Shown here piece after piece: positions 1 to 8,076 of a stretch of DNA of 41,141 nucleotides (its first letter is position 1; the number at the start of each line of letters is the position of its first letter). The position numbers and the translations under genes were made by a program. The notes under the pieces were generated by a model. It did no database searches. It was not told the origin of the DNA and saw only the letters and a list, made by a program, of their open reading frames with translations. Source of the stretch: CAZTCJ01 sp964612085 (GTDB lineage: Bacteria > Pseudomonadota > Alphaproteobacteria > JAJFIK01); the NCBI GenBank assembly GCA_964612085.1, contig CAZTCJ010000027.1, positions 1-41,141 of the forward strand, given 5' to 3'.

Positions 1-677
<677 letters not shown>

Positions 678-1000
678 GATATCTCTCTCCTTAGCGGCGA
701 AGTCCAAGCGGCCCATCCGGCGCCGTCCCGGCTTCCCAGTTTTAAGAACATCCGCAACGGCCTTCCCGGCGGGAAAAGCGGTCACGGACACTCGTCACTC
801 CGTGATGCACGTCGGTGTCTTTAACAGACACTTATGTGCAAACTGATGGCCTCGATGGCAAGCGGTACCCCAACTTCCCGCATGCACAAGAACTGGCATC
901 GGATATAAGAAGTGTTAGCGAAAGCCGCAAGCGCGGAAGGGATATTGGGACAAATCAACGAGCCGGCAAGCGGCCTTGCAACCGGAATTGGGCGGTGGCG
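678..1000. promoter_or_regulatory. Divergent intergenic region with two inverted repeats (dnaK / PH gene)
   Basis: This 323-base gap separates the divergent dnaK and PH-domain genes and must hold the dnaK promoter. Two inverted repeats can be read. TCACGG at 782-787 pairs with CCGTGA at 800-805, and GTGTCT at 815-820 pairs with AGACAC at 826-831. They are possible operators or leader hairpins. I saw no convincing sigma-32 promoter and no CIRCE element (TTAGCACTC with its inverted partner). An open frame extends the PH gene upstream to 815, but it lacks family character and is not counted as coding. Confidence 0.35.
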
Positions 1001-1582
1001 ATGCAGACGGAAGACATCCGATCCTATCTCGACGACGACGAGACGGTGCTTTGGAAGGGCCAGCCCCGTCAGGGTCTGCGCCTGCGCCCGGCCGACTGGG
1101 TGATGGTGCCGTTCAGCGCCGTCTGGGTGCTGCTGGTGCTCGCCTGGGCCATTGTCTCATTCAGTAATTTCGACCGATCCGGCCCGACCATTGTCATGTG
1201 GTCCGTCGGTATTCTCGCAAGCATGTTCCTGCTGATCGGGCTTTATCTGCTCATTGGCCGGTTCTGGACCGACTGGGCGGTGCGCCGCGCCACCCTTTAT
1301 GTCCTGACCGACCGGCGGGCGGTGATCATCGCCGGGGTCTTCCAGTTCGCGCGGGAAGCCCGCTCGGTCGCCCTCAGCCCGCAGCTCGAAGTGCATATCA
1401 CCGAATATCCCGACCGCTCGGGCTCGATCTTTTTCGGCGAAAGCCCGCTGCTGTCGAACGCGGTGGCCACGGCGGACGCGCTCTCGCCCGCTTTTCCCCG
1501 GCCTTTCATCTTCGATCATATCGACGATGTGCGCGACGTCTTCCGGCTGGTGGAAAACCATCCCCGGCTGAAGCAGGGTTAG
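1001..1582 (+). CDS. Bacterial PH-domain membrane protein (DUF304-like)
   Basis: A 193-residue inner-membrane protein of unknown function. After a polar start containing DDDETVLWKGQP come two hydrophobic segments, roughly residues 30-52 and 63-85. These are followed by a cytoplasmic domain with YVLTDRRAVIIAGVF, the signature of bacterial PH (bPH_2/DUF304) domains. I chose the ATG at 1001 because homology-like sequence begins there; the frame is open back to 815, but that extension has no family character. The last 101 bases of coding sequence before the final two codons (1473-1573) are repeated perfectly at 2944-3044, beyond the Fic gene. The stop at 1582 overlaps the 3' end of the converging Fic gene by 4 bases. 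The fold assignment is good; the role is unknown. Confidence 0.8.
   Translation: MQTEDIRSYLDDDETVLWKGQPRQGLRLRPADWVMVPFSAVWVLLVLAWAIVSFSNFDRSGPTIVMWSVGILASMFLLIGLYLLIGRFWTDWAVRRATLYVLTDRRAVIIAGVFQFAREARSVALSPQLEVHITEYPDRSGSIFFGESPLLSNAVATADALSPAFPRPFIFDHIDDVRDVFRLVENHPRLKQG
1473..1573 (+). repeat. 101-bp perfect direct repeat, copy 1
   Basis: This is the 3' coding end of the PH-domain gene. It is identical base for base to 2944-3044, a constant offset of 1471. Immediately after the repeat the gene ends CAG GGT TAG. The two copies bracket the Fic cassette. Confidence 0.97.
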
Positions 1583-2739
1583 AGCGCTCTCCGATCTGCG
1601 AACAAATCGATATAGGGCTTGTATTCAAATCGCCGATGGCGTTTCTGGCCCGTCGTTTCTTTTAGCATGCCGTGTTGCACCATCTCGGCAACCACTCGGT
1701 TGGCCGCCGGGAAACTCACATTCAATAAGCTTTCGACTTCGACGACCTGAATGATGGGTCTCTTGAATAAATAGTCGAGAATTTTGGCTGCGTTATTGCC
1801 GCGACCGGCGAAATTCTCCTGGATGATCTGGCGATGCGATTCTCGCATGGCGACAATCTTTTGTGCGGTCTCCGCAGCTTCGAGCGATACCTCCGCCACA
1901 CCTTTGAGAAAGAATTTCAGCCAACCCTCCCAATCGCCTTCGTCGCGAACCGCCTGGAGATGGTTGTAGTACGCGTCCCGATGGCGGCGAAAGTAATTGG
2001 ATATGTACAAAAGAGGTTTGTGAAGAATCTTCCGCTCACAGAGCAGAAGCGTTATGAGCAGGCGTCCTACACGGCCATTGCCATCCAAAAAGGGATGGAT
2101 GGTTTCGAATTGGGCATGTGCAAGGCCAATGCGGATAAGGTCGTGATGATCGCTTTCGCCGTGCAGATAGCGTTCAAGATCTCCCAGCGCGTTCACTACC
2201 TCCGAGGGAGGCGGGGGCACAAAAGCTGCATCCGTCAAAGTGCAGCCCAAAGGCCCGATCCAGTTCTGTGTGGTTCGGATTTCACCTGGTTGTTTTTCAT
2301 GGCCCCGGACCCCGGTGAGAAGGACCTCGTGGATCTCGCGGATCAAGCGCACTGATACGGGCAGCGTGTCGAGGCGTTCAAGGCCGTGGTTCATGGCGCG
2401 GACGTAGTTGATCACTTCGGGCACATCCCGCGGCCGTTCGGCGTTTAAGATTTCCGCTTCTGCTTCGAGCACGTCCGTCAAGGACGACTGCGTGCCTTCA
2501 ATCTGGCTTGAGAGAACGGCCTCCTTGCGGACATACATGAACACAAACAAGTCTGGATTGGGCAAAATCCGAATGGCACCATCAAGCCTACCAATGGCCA
2601 GAGTGGCATCGGCAAGGAGTGCATTCAATTCTGGGTCGGTTTTGAGCGGCGGGTCCGGCGGAAGCGGTTTTGGTTCGAAAGCTTTGTAGCCTTCGACCTG
2701 CTGAATGTAGCTTCCGGCCCGATTGGAGAAGGCAGCCAC
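1579..2739 (-). CDS. Fic family protein with C-terminal winged helix (class II AMP-transferase)
   Basis: Fic enzymes transfer AMP (or a related group) from a nucleotide to a target protein. This 386-residue protein has the complete active motif HPFLDGNGRVGR (residues 215-226; catalytic His215). An N-terminal inhibitory-helix motif, SSQIEG (77-82), matches (S/T)xxxE(G/N), as in self-inhibited class II Fic proteins with the inhibitory helix in the same chain. The C-terminus (about 310-375) looks like a winged helix-turn-helix, so it may bind DNA and control its own gene. The start is a GTG at 2739 with GGAGG six bases upstream, inside a 19-bp inverted repeat. Base composition is lower in GC than the neighbours, and direct repeats flank the gene, which suggests transfer. 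The target protein cannot be predicted. Confidence 0.93.
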   Translation of the reverse strand: MAAFSNRAGSYIQQVEGYKAFEPKPLPPDPPLKTDPELNALLADATLAIGRLDGAIRILPNPDLFVFMYVRKEAVLSSQIEGTQSSLTDVLEAEAEILNAERPRDVPEVINYVRAMNHGLERLDTLPVSVRLIREIHEVLLTGVRGHEKQPGEIRTTQNWIGPLGCTLTDAAFVPPPPSEVVNALGDLERYLHGESDHHDLIRIGLAHAQFETIHPFLDGNGRVGRLLITLLLCERKILHKPLLYISNYFRRHRDAYYNHLQAVRDEGDWEGWLKFFLKGVAEVSLEAAETAQKIVAMRESHRQIIQENFAGRGNNAAKILDYLFKRPIIQVVEVESLLNVSFPAANRVVAEMVQHGMLKETTGQKRHRRFEYKPYIDLFADRRAL

Positions 2740-2824
2740 AAGAAGCCTCCATATTAAACGAATGATTCTGTATGGCGGATAAATCGGCCCATATTAAACA
2801 GATGCTTTAATATGGAGGCTTCTT
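2740..2824 (-). promoter_or_regulatory. 19-bp perfect inverted repeat over the Fic ribosome binding site, with operator-like half-sites
   Basis: The arm at 2740-2758 (AAGAAGCCTCCATATTAAA) is the exact reverse complement of 2806-2824, with a 47-base loop. On the minus strand the arm next to the gene contains the Shine-Dalgarno GGAGG of the Fic GTG start. The 10-mer CCATATTAAA occurs at 2749-2758 and 2789-2798 and inverted at 2806-2815; the last two form a tighter palindrome with a 7-base spacer. Further out, CGTTTAATA at 2843-2851 is the inverse of 2752-2760. Two roles fit: binding sites for the Fic winged helix, or an RNA hairpin that hides the ribosome binding site in read-through transcripts. 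Confidence 0.75.
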
Positions 2825-3063
2825 CGCACCATAACAATCTTTCGTTTAATAGAATTGCGCCCACCCGTTTATATGAACGGAGTCGTTTCATATAGCGCTT
2901 CCAAGGCTCAACGGCTTCGAGATCCATCCGGATGCCTTGCCGCCGGACGCGCTCTCGCCCGCTTTTCCCCGGCCTTTCATCTTCGATCATATCGACGATG
3001 TGCGCGACGTCTTCCGGCTGGTGGAAAACCATCCCCGGCTGAAGACGTCTTAGAAGCCGGAAT
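2825..3063. other. Remnant region between Fic promoter and inhibitor gene
   Basis: No intact gene is supported here. The left part (to about 2900) is AT-rich, with a partly palindromic CCGTTTATATGAACGG at 2865-2880, and probably belongs to the Fic upstream control region. From about 2908 a plus-strand frame reads LNGFEIHPDALPPDALSP and runs in phase into the 101-bp copy of the PH gene tail, ending at TAG 3051-3053. It is therefore a headless, chimeric gene remnant. The minus-strand frame through the copy (start 3032) is the antisense shadow of the PH tail, also open at the first copy. Confidence 0.5.
2944..3044 (+). repeat. 101-bp perfect direct repeat, copy 2 (displaced PH gene tail)
   Basis: Identical to 1473-1573. 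Here the frame ends AAG ACG TCT TAG, against AAG CAG GGT TAG in copy 1, so the two tails share phase and stop position but not the last two codons. The sequence before the repeat is unrelated to the PH gene. Confidence 0.97.
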
Positions 3064-3477
3064 TCAAGGCTTGGGCGAGACCGTAACGCTCACCGTGCGG
3101 GTTTCAGCCGCGTCTTTTTCCCAGGCCCTGGCCAGATCGAACCGCACGGTTGTCGTGCCTGGGGCGATGGCTTCCAGAATGAAATCCACCACGCCTTCCG
3201 CGCCCGCCATGGCGGAGCGTTCGGAATGTTCCGTGGCGATCAGGGTCAGCACGGTGTCGTCATCGACCGCCGCGCGCCAGACATAGCCTGTCGAAGCGGT
3301 TTCGGTGAGAAACAGGCTGATGCGCTCGCCCGCCGTCAGGGACAGGGTCAGCCCGTCTTCGGCGGCGACGCGCCGCGCACCCGCATCGGAGGGCTGGCAG
3401 GCTGTAACCGCTGTCCAGACAAAGCAGGCCAGAACGAGCTTGGAAGCCAGACCCGAAAGCGTGCGCATATGGTTCAC
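3064..3477 (-). CDS. Chagasin-type (I42) cysteine protease inhibitor, lipoprotein
   Basis: A 137-residue predicted periplasmic or outer-membrane inhibitor of papain-like proteases. The N-terminus is a hydrophobic signal ending VTAC, a lipobox. The mature part has the I42 loop signature ETASTGYVW (compare NPTTGYxW) and a later ARAWEK segment equivalent to the RPW loop; these loops insert into the active-site cleft of C1 proteases. The start is the ATG at 3477; the ATG at 3468 (MRTLSG) is a possible alternative. A C1 protease gene lies directly upstream on the same strand, so this is probably its cognate inhibitor, protecting the cell or tuning activity. A strong terminator between the two genes implies at least partly separate expression. 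The family call is good; the pairing is inferred from adjacency. Confidence 0.85.
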   Translation of the reverse strand: MNHMRTLSGLASKLVLACFVWTAVTACQPSDAGARRVAAEDGLTLSLTAGERISLFLTETASTGYVWRAAVDDDTVLTLIATEHSERSAMAGAEGVVDFILEAIAPGTTTVRFDLARAWEKDAAETRTVSVTVSPKP

Positions 3478-3530
3478 CGTTCAGTCCTTTTACCGGAGCC
3501 CATTCAGACGGTAACGGCCGATACCGGCAT

Positions 3531-3562
3531 AAAAAAGCCAGCCCGGTTTTGCCGGGCTGGCT
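3531..3562 (-). terminator. Intrinsic terminator of the C1 protease gene
   Basis: AGCCAGCCCGG at 3536-3546 pairs perfectly with CCGGGCTGGCT at 3552-3562 over a 5-base loop. On the minus strand the stem is followed by a run of six T. It lies 16 bases after the protease stop codon and before the inhibitor gene. Confidence 0.9.
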
Positions 3563-3577
3563 GTATCTTAGAGCCGG

Positions 3578-5227
3578 TCAGTCGACACTCAGCGTTGTCA
3601 GGCTCGTCATCTTTTTGCGCAGCCACTTCTCATCAAGATAGTCGTAGCCGCAGTCGCCCCGGTCCGCGCCCCAGGAATTTTTCACGATGAAATAGCCTTC
3701 GCCTTCGGGCTCGGGCGCATCGGCGGGCAGATTATTCTTGGACACGAAGCCGACGATCAGATTGGCGTGGCCGCCGCTGCGATTGCCGTCGCTGTTGCTC
3801 CACACCACGTAACCCGGGCCCTCGCCGCCCGACATGTACGTGTCGGTGACGCCGAAGCTCACAATGACCGGGATGTTGGCGTTCACGAGCGGCACCACTT
3901 CGTTCATCAGCGCGTTTTGCGCACTCTGATTGAACAGCCCCCAGGTGATCTCGGTCGCCGTGACCGCGTTCAGATTGTCCTGACTGCTTTGCGGGCTCGG
4001 ACGGGTGAAGACCGTGTGGTTGCTGTTGGGTTCGCCCTGGAACGCATAATCCGTGCAGAACCCGGAATATCCGCCGCAGGAGTTTGGATAGACATCGTCG
4101 TTGAAGGTCAGAATGTTATTGATCTCAAGCGGATCCATCTGCAGGCCCCGGTTATAGGTCCAGGTGGTCTCGCGGCCCGTGGCCCAGTCGCCGTCAGCCC
4201 ATTTCTTGGTGATGGACTGGGTGGGCAGGCCGTAGGAATATTTGCCGATGCCGGTGTTGATCTCGGATTTGAAGTAGTTGTACTGCTCCGTGAAATTGTA
4301 CTTCGTTCCCCGGCGGACGGATGCCCGCGTCTCCAGATTGGCGGTGATGGCAAAGCTCACGCAGGTGCCGCGCCGGCGCTGGTCTTTCGTGCAGGTCAGA
4401 TGCGGCTCGATGGGGATCTGACGGGTGCCGAGCAGGCCATCGGAGGAAAAGGTCTGCTGATTGGCCGATGTGGAACTGCCAGGCGGCAGGCAGGCGGTCG
4501 CCCCGTCGTTCCGCGTGCTGGAATAGCCCACTTCCTGGGTGCAATCCATCTGCGAGGTATCGGTGACCGGACCGGCGGGCTCAGGCTCGGCCGGCTCAAA
4601 CGGCTCCAGAATGTCCCAGATGACAGTGAAGAAATCCGGGGACAGACGGGTGAAACGCCGGGTCGCGCGCCGCACGTCGACCGCCGCCTTGCGTCCGTAG
4701 ATCTGACGGGCGAAGGCGATATAACGCGCTTTCGTGGCTTCGACACTCTGAGCACTGACGAGCGTGCTGCCGAAATCGGCGACTGAATAGACGATCGGTT
4801 GCAGATGATATTTGCTTTCCCGATTGGTGCGGGCGATCGCTTGCTCCGCCTTCAGCATATACTCGTCGAGCTTTCTCGCCTCCAGGGCGGCCGCGATGGC
4901 CCGCAGATCGCGGCGCGGGAACATTTCCCGGGCAAGCTCACGGTTTTCCTGAAGATATCTGAGAGCGACGCTCAGATGACGGCGGAATTCGGCCTCATCT
5001 TTTTGACCGGCTTCCGGGTCGATTTTCTCATCTGAAAGATCCTTGCCGTCGCGCTGCATCTGCGCCCGGCGCCTAAGCACGTCGGTGTCGATTCTGCGGT
5101 CCTGCGGAACCACGCGGCGGTCGCGTGGATCGATCGTCTCCTGCGCGCTGGCCGGCGCCGACAGGAACGGCACAGCCATAAGCGCCGCTAGAGCCGCGCC
5201 GGCAAGGTGATGTTTTTTAAATGACAT
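3578..5227 (-). CDS. Secreted papain-like (C1) cysteine protease
   Basis: A 549-residue exported peptidase. A signal peptide (about residues 1-28, ending APASAQ) is followed by a charged helical region of about 200 residues that may act as a propeptide. The papain-like catalytic domain comes next. The nucleophile is Cys289 in RRGTCVSFA (compare GSCWAFA), the catalytic His is His487 in GGHANLIVGF, and the Asn is Asn517 in VKNSWG. Several other cysteines (at 246, 279, 384, 391 and 526) could form disulfides. The start is the ATG at 5227, which gives a complete signal peptide. A terminator follows the stop, then a chagasin-type inhibitor gene. The substrate is unknown. The catalytic triad is complete, so an active enzyme is expected. 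Confidence 0.92.
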   Translation of the reverse strand: MSFKKHHLAGAALAALMAVPFLSAPASAQETIDPRDRRVVPQDRRIDTDVLRRRAQMQRDGKDLSDEKIDPEAGQKDEAEFRRHLSVALRYLQENRELAREMFPRRDLRAIAAALEARKLDEYMLKAEQAIARTNRESKYHLQPIVYSVADFGSTLVSAQSVEATKARYIAFARQIYGRKAAVDVRRATRRFTRLSPDFFTVIWDILEPFEPAEPEPAGPVTDTSQMDCTQEVGYSSTRNDGATACLPPGSSTSANQQTFSSDGLLGTRQIPIEPHLTCTKDQRRRGTCVSFAITANLETRASVRRGTKYNFTEQYNYFKSEINTGIGKYSYGLPTQSITKKWADGDWATGRETTWTYNRGLQMDPLEINNILTFNDDVYPNSCGGYSGFCTDYAFQGEPNSNHTVFTRPSPQSSQDNLNAVTATEITWGLFNQSAQNALMNEVVPLVNANIPVIVSFGVTDTYMSGGEGPGYVVWSNSDGNRSGGHANLIVGFVSKNNLPADAPEPEGEGYFIVKNSWGADRGDCGYDYLDEKWLRKKMTSLTTLSVD

Positions 5228-5461
5228 TCGTTGGGTCCCCCATGATGGTCATTTGCGGTGCCAGCCTCCCGCCGCTGCGGCCACGCAAAGACAGGAAGAC
5301 CTTTTGATAACAAGGACGTTATCACGGCTCGCCTTCGAAGCATCTGGAAATACCGAATTACATCCACAGGATGTTTTTCCTAACCACAAGCCCGATTTGT
5401 CCTTGACCGTCTGCCCCATTCGCGGTTTTGCCCAAGCCTGTGATGGAGTTTGAACCCTGAA

Positions 5462-6079
5462 ATGCAGCCTCTCACCGTCAATGGTTTCGAGATCCATCCC
5501 GAGGCGCTCGGTCCGGACGAGCAGCGGGCGCTCGTCGCGGATCTGCGGGCCGTTGTCCAGGCGGCCCCCTTCTACACGCCGGAAATGCCCCGCTCCGCCA
5601 CGCCCTATTCGGTCGCCATGACCAATTGCGGGCCGCTGGGTTGGGTCTCCGACAAGGCAGGCTACCGCTATCAGGACACCCACCCCAAGACCGGCGCGCC
5701 CTGGCCCGCGATCCCGGCGCGCCTGCTCGATCTGTGGGACCGGTTCACCGGCTACGACGCGCCGCCCGAAGCGGGCCTGATCAATCTCTACCGGGGCACG
5801 GCCAAGCTGGGACTGCATGTGGATTCCACGGAAGAGGATCTGGCGGCCCCCGTTCTGTCGGTCTCGCTTGGCGATACGGGCGTTTTCCGCATGGGCGGCC
5901 TGGCGCGGAAAGGGCCGACCAGGTCCGTCAAACTGGCGTCTGGCGCGGTCGTGATCATGGGGCGCGAGGCGCGGCTCGCCTATCACGGCATCGACCGCAT
6001 CCTGCCCGGATCGAGCGCTTTGCTGGAAGGCGGCGGGCGCCTGAGCGTGACCTTGCGCCGGGTCACTGTGCCAATCTGA
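5462..6079 (+). CDS. alkB: AlkB-type 2-oxoglutarate/Fe(II) dioxygenase
   Basis: Probable oxidative demethylase that removes N-alkyl lesions (1-methyladenine, 3-methylcytosine) from DNA or RNA. The 205-residue protein has the iron ligands HVD (His119, Asp121) and His175 in AYHGID. It has INLYR before the first ligands. The 2-oxoglutarate-binding RLSVTLR (193-199) corresponds to the RxNxTxR motif with Ser in place of Asn. I chose the ATG at 5462; a TTG at 5450 is in frame but sits one base after GGAG, too close for initiation. No ada or other alkylation-repair gene is nearby. The family is certain; the precise substrate is not, because AlkB paralogues differ. Confidence 0.9.
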   Translation: MQPLTVNGFEIHPEALGPDEQRALVADLRAVVQAAPFYTPEMPRSATPYSVAMTNCGPLGWVSDKAGYRYQDTHPKTGAPWPAIPARLLDLWDRFTGYDAPPEAGLINLYRGTAKLGLHVDSTEEDLAAPVLSVSLGDTGVFRMGGLARKGPTRSVKLASGAVVIMGREARLAYHGIDRILPGSSALLEGGGRLSVTLRRVTVPI

Positions 6080-6189
6080 AAAAAAATCGAAAAAAGCGAT
6101 TCACCCGCGACGGGTCCTCTTGGGGGGGTGCGTTTATGAAGTCAGGCACGGCGTAAACGGGCCTCGATGCATCGCTCTTATCCGGAGGT

Positions 6190-6216
6190 GTGGCGCGGAT
6201 CAGCCAACCGCGCCAC
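6190..6216. terminator. Hairpin between convergent genes, possible terminator
   Basis: GTGGCGCGG at 6190-6198 pairs with CCGCGCCAC at 6208-6216 over a 9-base loop, between the converging alkB and a small membrane-protein gene. There is no clear T-run on either side, so the terminator role is tentative. The rest of 6080-6292 holds short A-runs and a weak ACCCG/CGGGT stem but no gene. Confidence 0.35.
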
Positions 6217-6292
6217 GCTCCAGAGCCCCCAAACCCTTCCGAAAAATCAGACCGATGAAGCGTTCGCAAGCGATGCGTCTGCGCCTGTGCGC

Positions 6293-6652
6293 TCACATGA
6301 GGTCTTGCATGGTGCTGCCGATAAAGGCGCCGATCCCGGCCGCGAACAGGCTGAAAGCCAGAAAGCGGATGATTTCCAGCGTATTGCGCTTTTGTTTTTC
6401 CTTGGGCCGCTTGAGATTGGCGATCACTTCCGCCTGGCCCATGAAGGCGCAAACGCCGCCGGCGGCGATCAGCACCAGGGACACCAGGGTCGCCCAATCG
6501 GAGATCGCATCCTCGAAAATCGAGCCCTTGAGGGTCAGGATGCCGCCGACCGCCAGGATCGCCCAATTGACGATCTGTTTGAGCTGATCGTTGTCGATCT
6601 CGGCGATGACATGTTCGCGGGCTTCCGACAGCTCCGGCTGGTCCTGGGCCAT
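6293..6652 (-). CDS. Small three-helix membrane protein of unknown function
   Basis: A 119-residue protein with a charged N-terminus (MAQDQPELSEAREHVIAE) and three hydrophobic stretches at about residues 28-43, 52-71 and 93-114. A Lys/Arg-rich loop (KRPKEKQKR) lies before the last helix, so that loop should face the cytoplasm. I do not recognise a family. Its ATG at 6652 lies three bases after the stop of the upstream TerC-family gene, so the two are almost certainly co-transcribed and may act together in the membrane. Confidence 0.75.
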   Translation of the reverse strand: MAQDQPELSEAREHVIAEIDNDQLKQIVNWAILAVGGILTLKGSIFEDAISDWATLVSLVLIAAGGVCAFMGQAEVIANLKRPKEKQKRNTLEIIRFLAFSLFAAGIGAFIGSTMQDLM

Positions 6653-6655
6653 GGG

Positions 6656-7417
6656 CTATTCCTTTGCTTTGCGTCTGCCGCGCCCCATCCGCTGGCGGGC
6701 CTGCCCCTTCTGCCTCTGGCCGCGGACATAAAGCAGATTGAGGATTTCCACGCCCAGCGAGAACGCGATCGCGAAATAGAGATATGCCCGGGGGATATGC
6801 ATGCCCAGGCCATCGGCGACCAGCGACATGCCGATCAGAAGCAGGAAGCTCAAGGCCAGCATTTTCGTGGTCGGGTGGCGCTCGATAAAGCTTGAGACAG
6901 GGCCGGCGGCCAGGATCATGACCGCGATCGCCGTGCTCACGGCCGCGACCATGACGGCGAAATTATCGGTCATGCCCACCGCCGTGATCACGGAATCGAT
7001 GGAAAAGACCGCGTCGAGCACCATGATTTGCAGGATCACCATGCCGAACGTCGCTTGAACGACGCCATCATGCTCGTCGTCATCGTCTTCGATGGTCTCG
7101 TGGATCTCGAACGTGCCCTTGGTGAGCAAAAATAGGCCGCCGCCGAGCAGAATGAGGTCTCGCCAGGAAAACTCCTGCCCGAACAGCGTGAACAGGGTCT
7201 CGGTCAGGCCGATGAGCCAGACGGCGCTGAACAGCAGGACCACCCGCATGACCAGCGCCAGCAAGAGGCCGATCGTGCGGGCCCAGGCCCGCTGGCCGGG
7301 CGGCAGCTTTTCCGCGACAATGGAAATGAACACCACATTGTCGATACCGAGCACGATCTCCAGAAAGGCGAGCGTCAGAAAGCTCACCCAGATCGCGGGA
7401 TCGGTGATCCACTCCAT
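6656..7417 (-). CDS. TerC/YoaE-type integral membrane protein
   Basis: A 253-residue inner-membrane protein of the TerC superfamily. The family includes proteins linked to tellurite resistance and to manganese or calcium export during protein secretion. The first helix carries LEIVLGIDNVVFISI and a later helix carries DAVFSIDSVITAVGMT. These paired acidic motifs in membrane helices are the family hallmark and a likely metal site. An acidic loop (EDDDDEHD) lies between them and a basic tail (RQRMGRGRRKAKE) ends the protein. I prefer the ATG at 7417 to the in-frame TTG at 7429, because GGGGGA sits just upstream of it. A coupled small membrane protein follows. I looked for a yybP-ykoY manganese riboswitch upstream and could not support one. 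Confidence 0.88.
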   Translation of the reverse strand: MEWITDPAIWVSFLTLAFLEIVLGIDNVVFISIVAEKLPPGQRAWARTIGLLLALVMRVVLLFSAVWLIGLTETLFTLFGQEFSWRDLILLGGGLFLLTKGTFEIHETIEDDDDEHDGVVQATFGMVILQIMVLDAVFSIDSVITAVGMTDNFAVMVAAVSTAIAVMILAAGPVSSFIERHPTTKMLALSFLLLIGMSLVADGLGMHIPRAYLYFAIAFSLGVEILNLLYVRGQRQKGQARQRMGRGRRKAKE

Positions 7418-7659
7418 GCTGTCCCCCAAAGCGCTGCGGTGTCGGGCCGGTGCTCGTCAGTCATACCAACAGCCCCGCGTGCCGATCCATCCCCCGCATG
7501 CCTGTGCCCTCAATCCATGCTGTTCTGCGGCATGGGCGCAACAAGAACGGGATTCATGGGCGCGCGGGGCCTCATATCCCATCGCAACTCTTGCATTTTC
7601 AGGGGATATCGGGAGACAATCCGGTCTCACTGGGGAAATAGCGAAATGGTGGCGGGCCC

Positions 7660-8076
7660 GTGAAACGCAGACGCACTACACAGACGGATGACTCGGAAGT
7701 CGATCTGACACCCATGCTCGATGTGGTGTTTATCCTTCTGATCTTCTTCATCGTGACCGCCACCTTCGTGCGTGAGCGCGGCATCGACGTGCTGCGCCCC
7801 GATAACGCGCCGGAGACGCCTGTCGAGCAAGTCGTGCCGATCGTCATCGTGGTCACGGAGCAGAACGAGATCCAGATGGGCGACACGCGGACCGGCGAAA
7901 TCCGGACCATCGACGTGCGGGCCGTCCGCGCCAATGTGGAGCGGGCCCGGGTGGACAATCCGAAGAGTCCGGTGCTCATTCAGGCGGCTGAAGAGTCGGA
8001 TATGGGCGTCGTGGTCCGGATCATGGACCAGGCCCGTCAGGCCAATGTCCCGAATGTCTCCATCGCCACCACCTGA
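7660..8076 (+). CDS. exbD: ExbD/TolR-type biopolymer transport protein
   Basis: A 138-residue single-span inner-membrane protein. In ExbB-ExbD and TolQ-TolR motors these subunits couple proton flow to work across the envelope. A basic N-terminus precedes EVDLTPMLDVVFILLIFFIV, with the essential Asp of the transmembrane helix in the LDVVF position. A periplasmic domain ends PVLIQAAEESDMGVVVRIMDQ and NVPNVSI. The start is a GTG at 7660. Two further ExbD-like genes follow directly, the next overlapping this one by about 23 bases. No ExbB/TolQ or TonB gene is in the window, so the motor stator must be encoded elsewhere. Confidence 0.9.
   Translation: MKRRRTTQTDDSEVDLTPMLDVVFILLIFFIVTATFVRERGIDVLRPDNAPETPVEQVVPIVIVVTEQNEIQMGDTRTGEIRTIDVRAVRANVERARVDNPKSPVLIQAAEESDMGVVVRIMDQARQANVPNVSIATT

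Noticed and set aside
678..900. Sigma-32 promoter or CIRCE element upstream of dnaK
   Set aside because: Several CTTG strings occur but none has a properly spaced CCCCAT-like partner, and no TTAGCACTC/GAGTGCTAA pair is present.
2754..3032. A 92-codon minus-strand frame starting MVFHQPEDV
   Set aside because: It is the antisense of the duplicated PH tail; the same frame is open at copy 1 (start 1561). Its recurrence only reflects the direct repeat.
7430..7659. Possible yybP-ykoY manganese riboswitch upstream of the TerC-family gene
   Set aside because: I looked for the conserved paired-helix motifs on the minus strand and found no convincing match. A covariance-model search would settle it.
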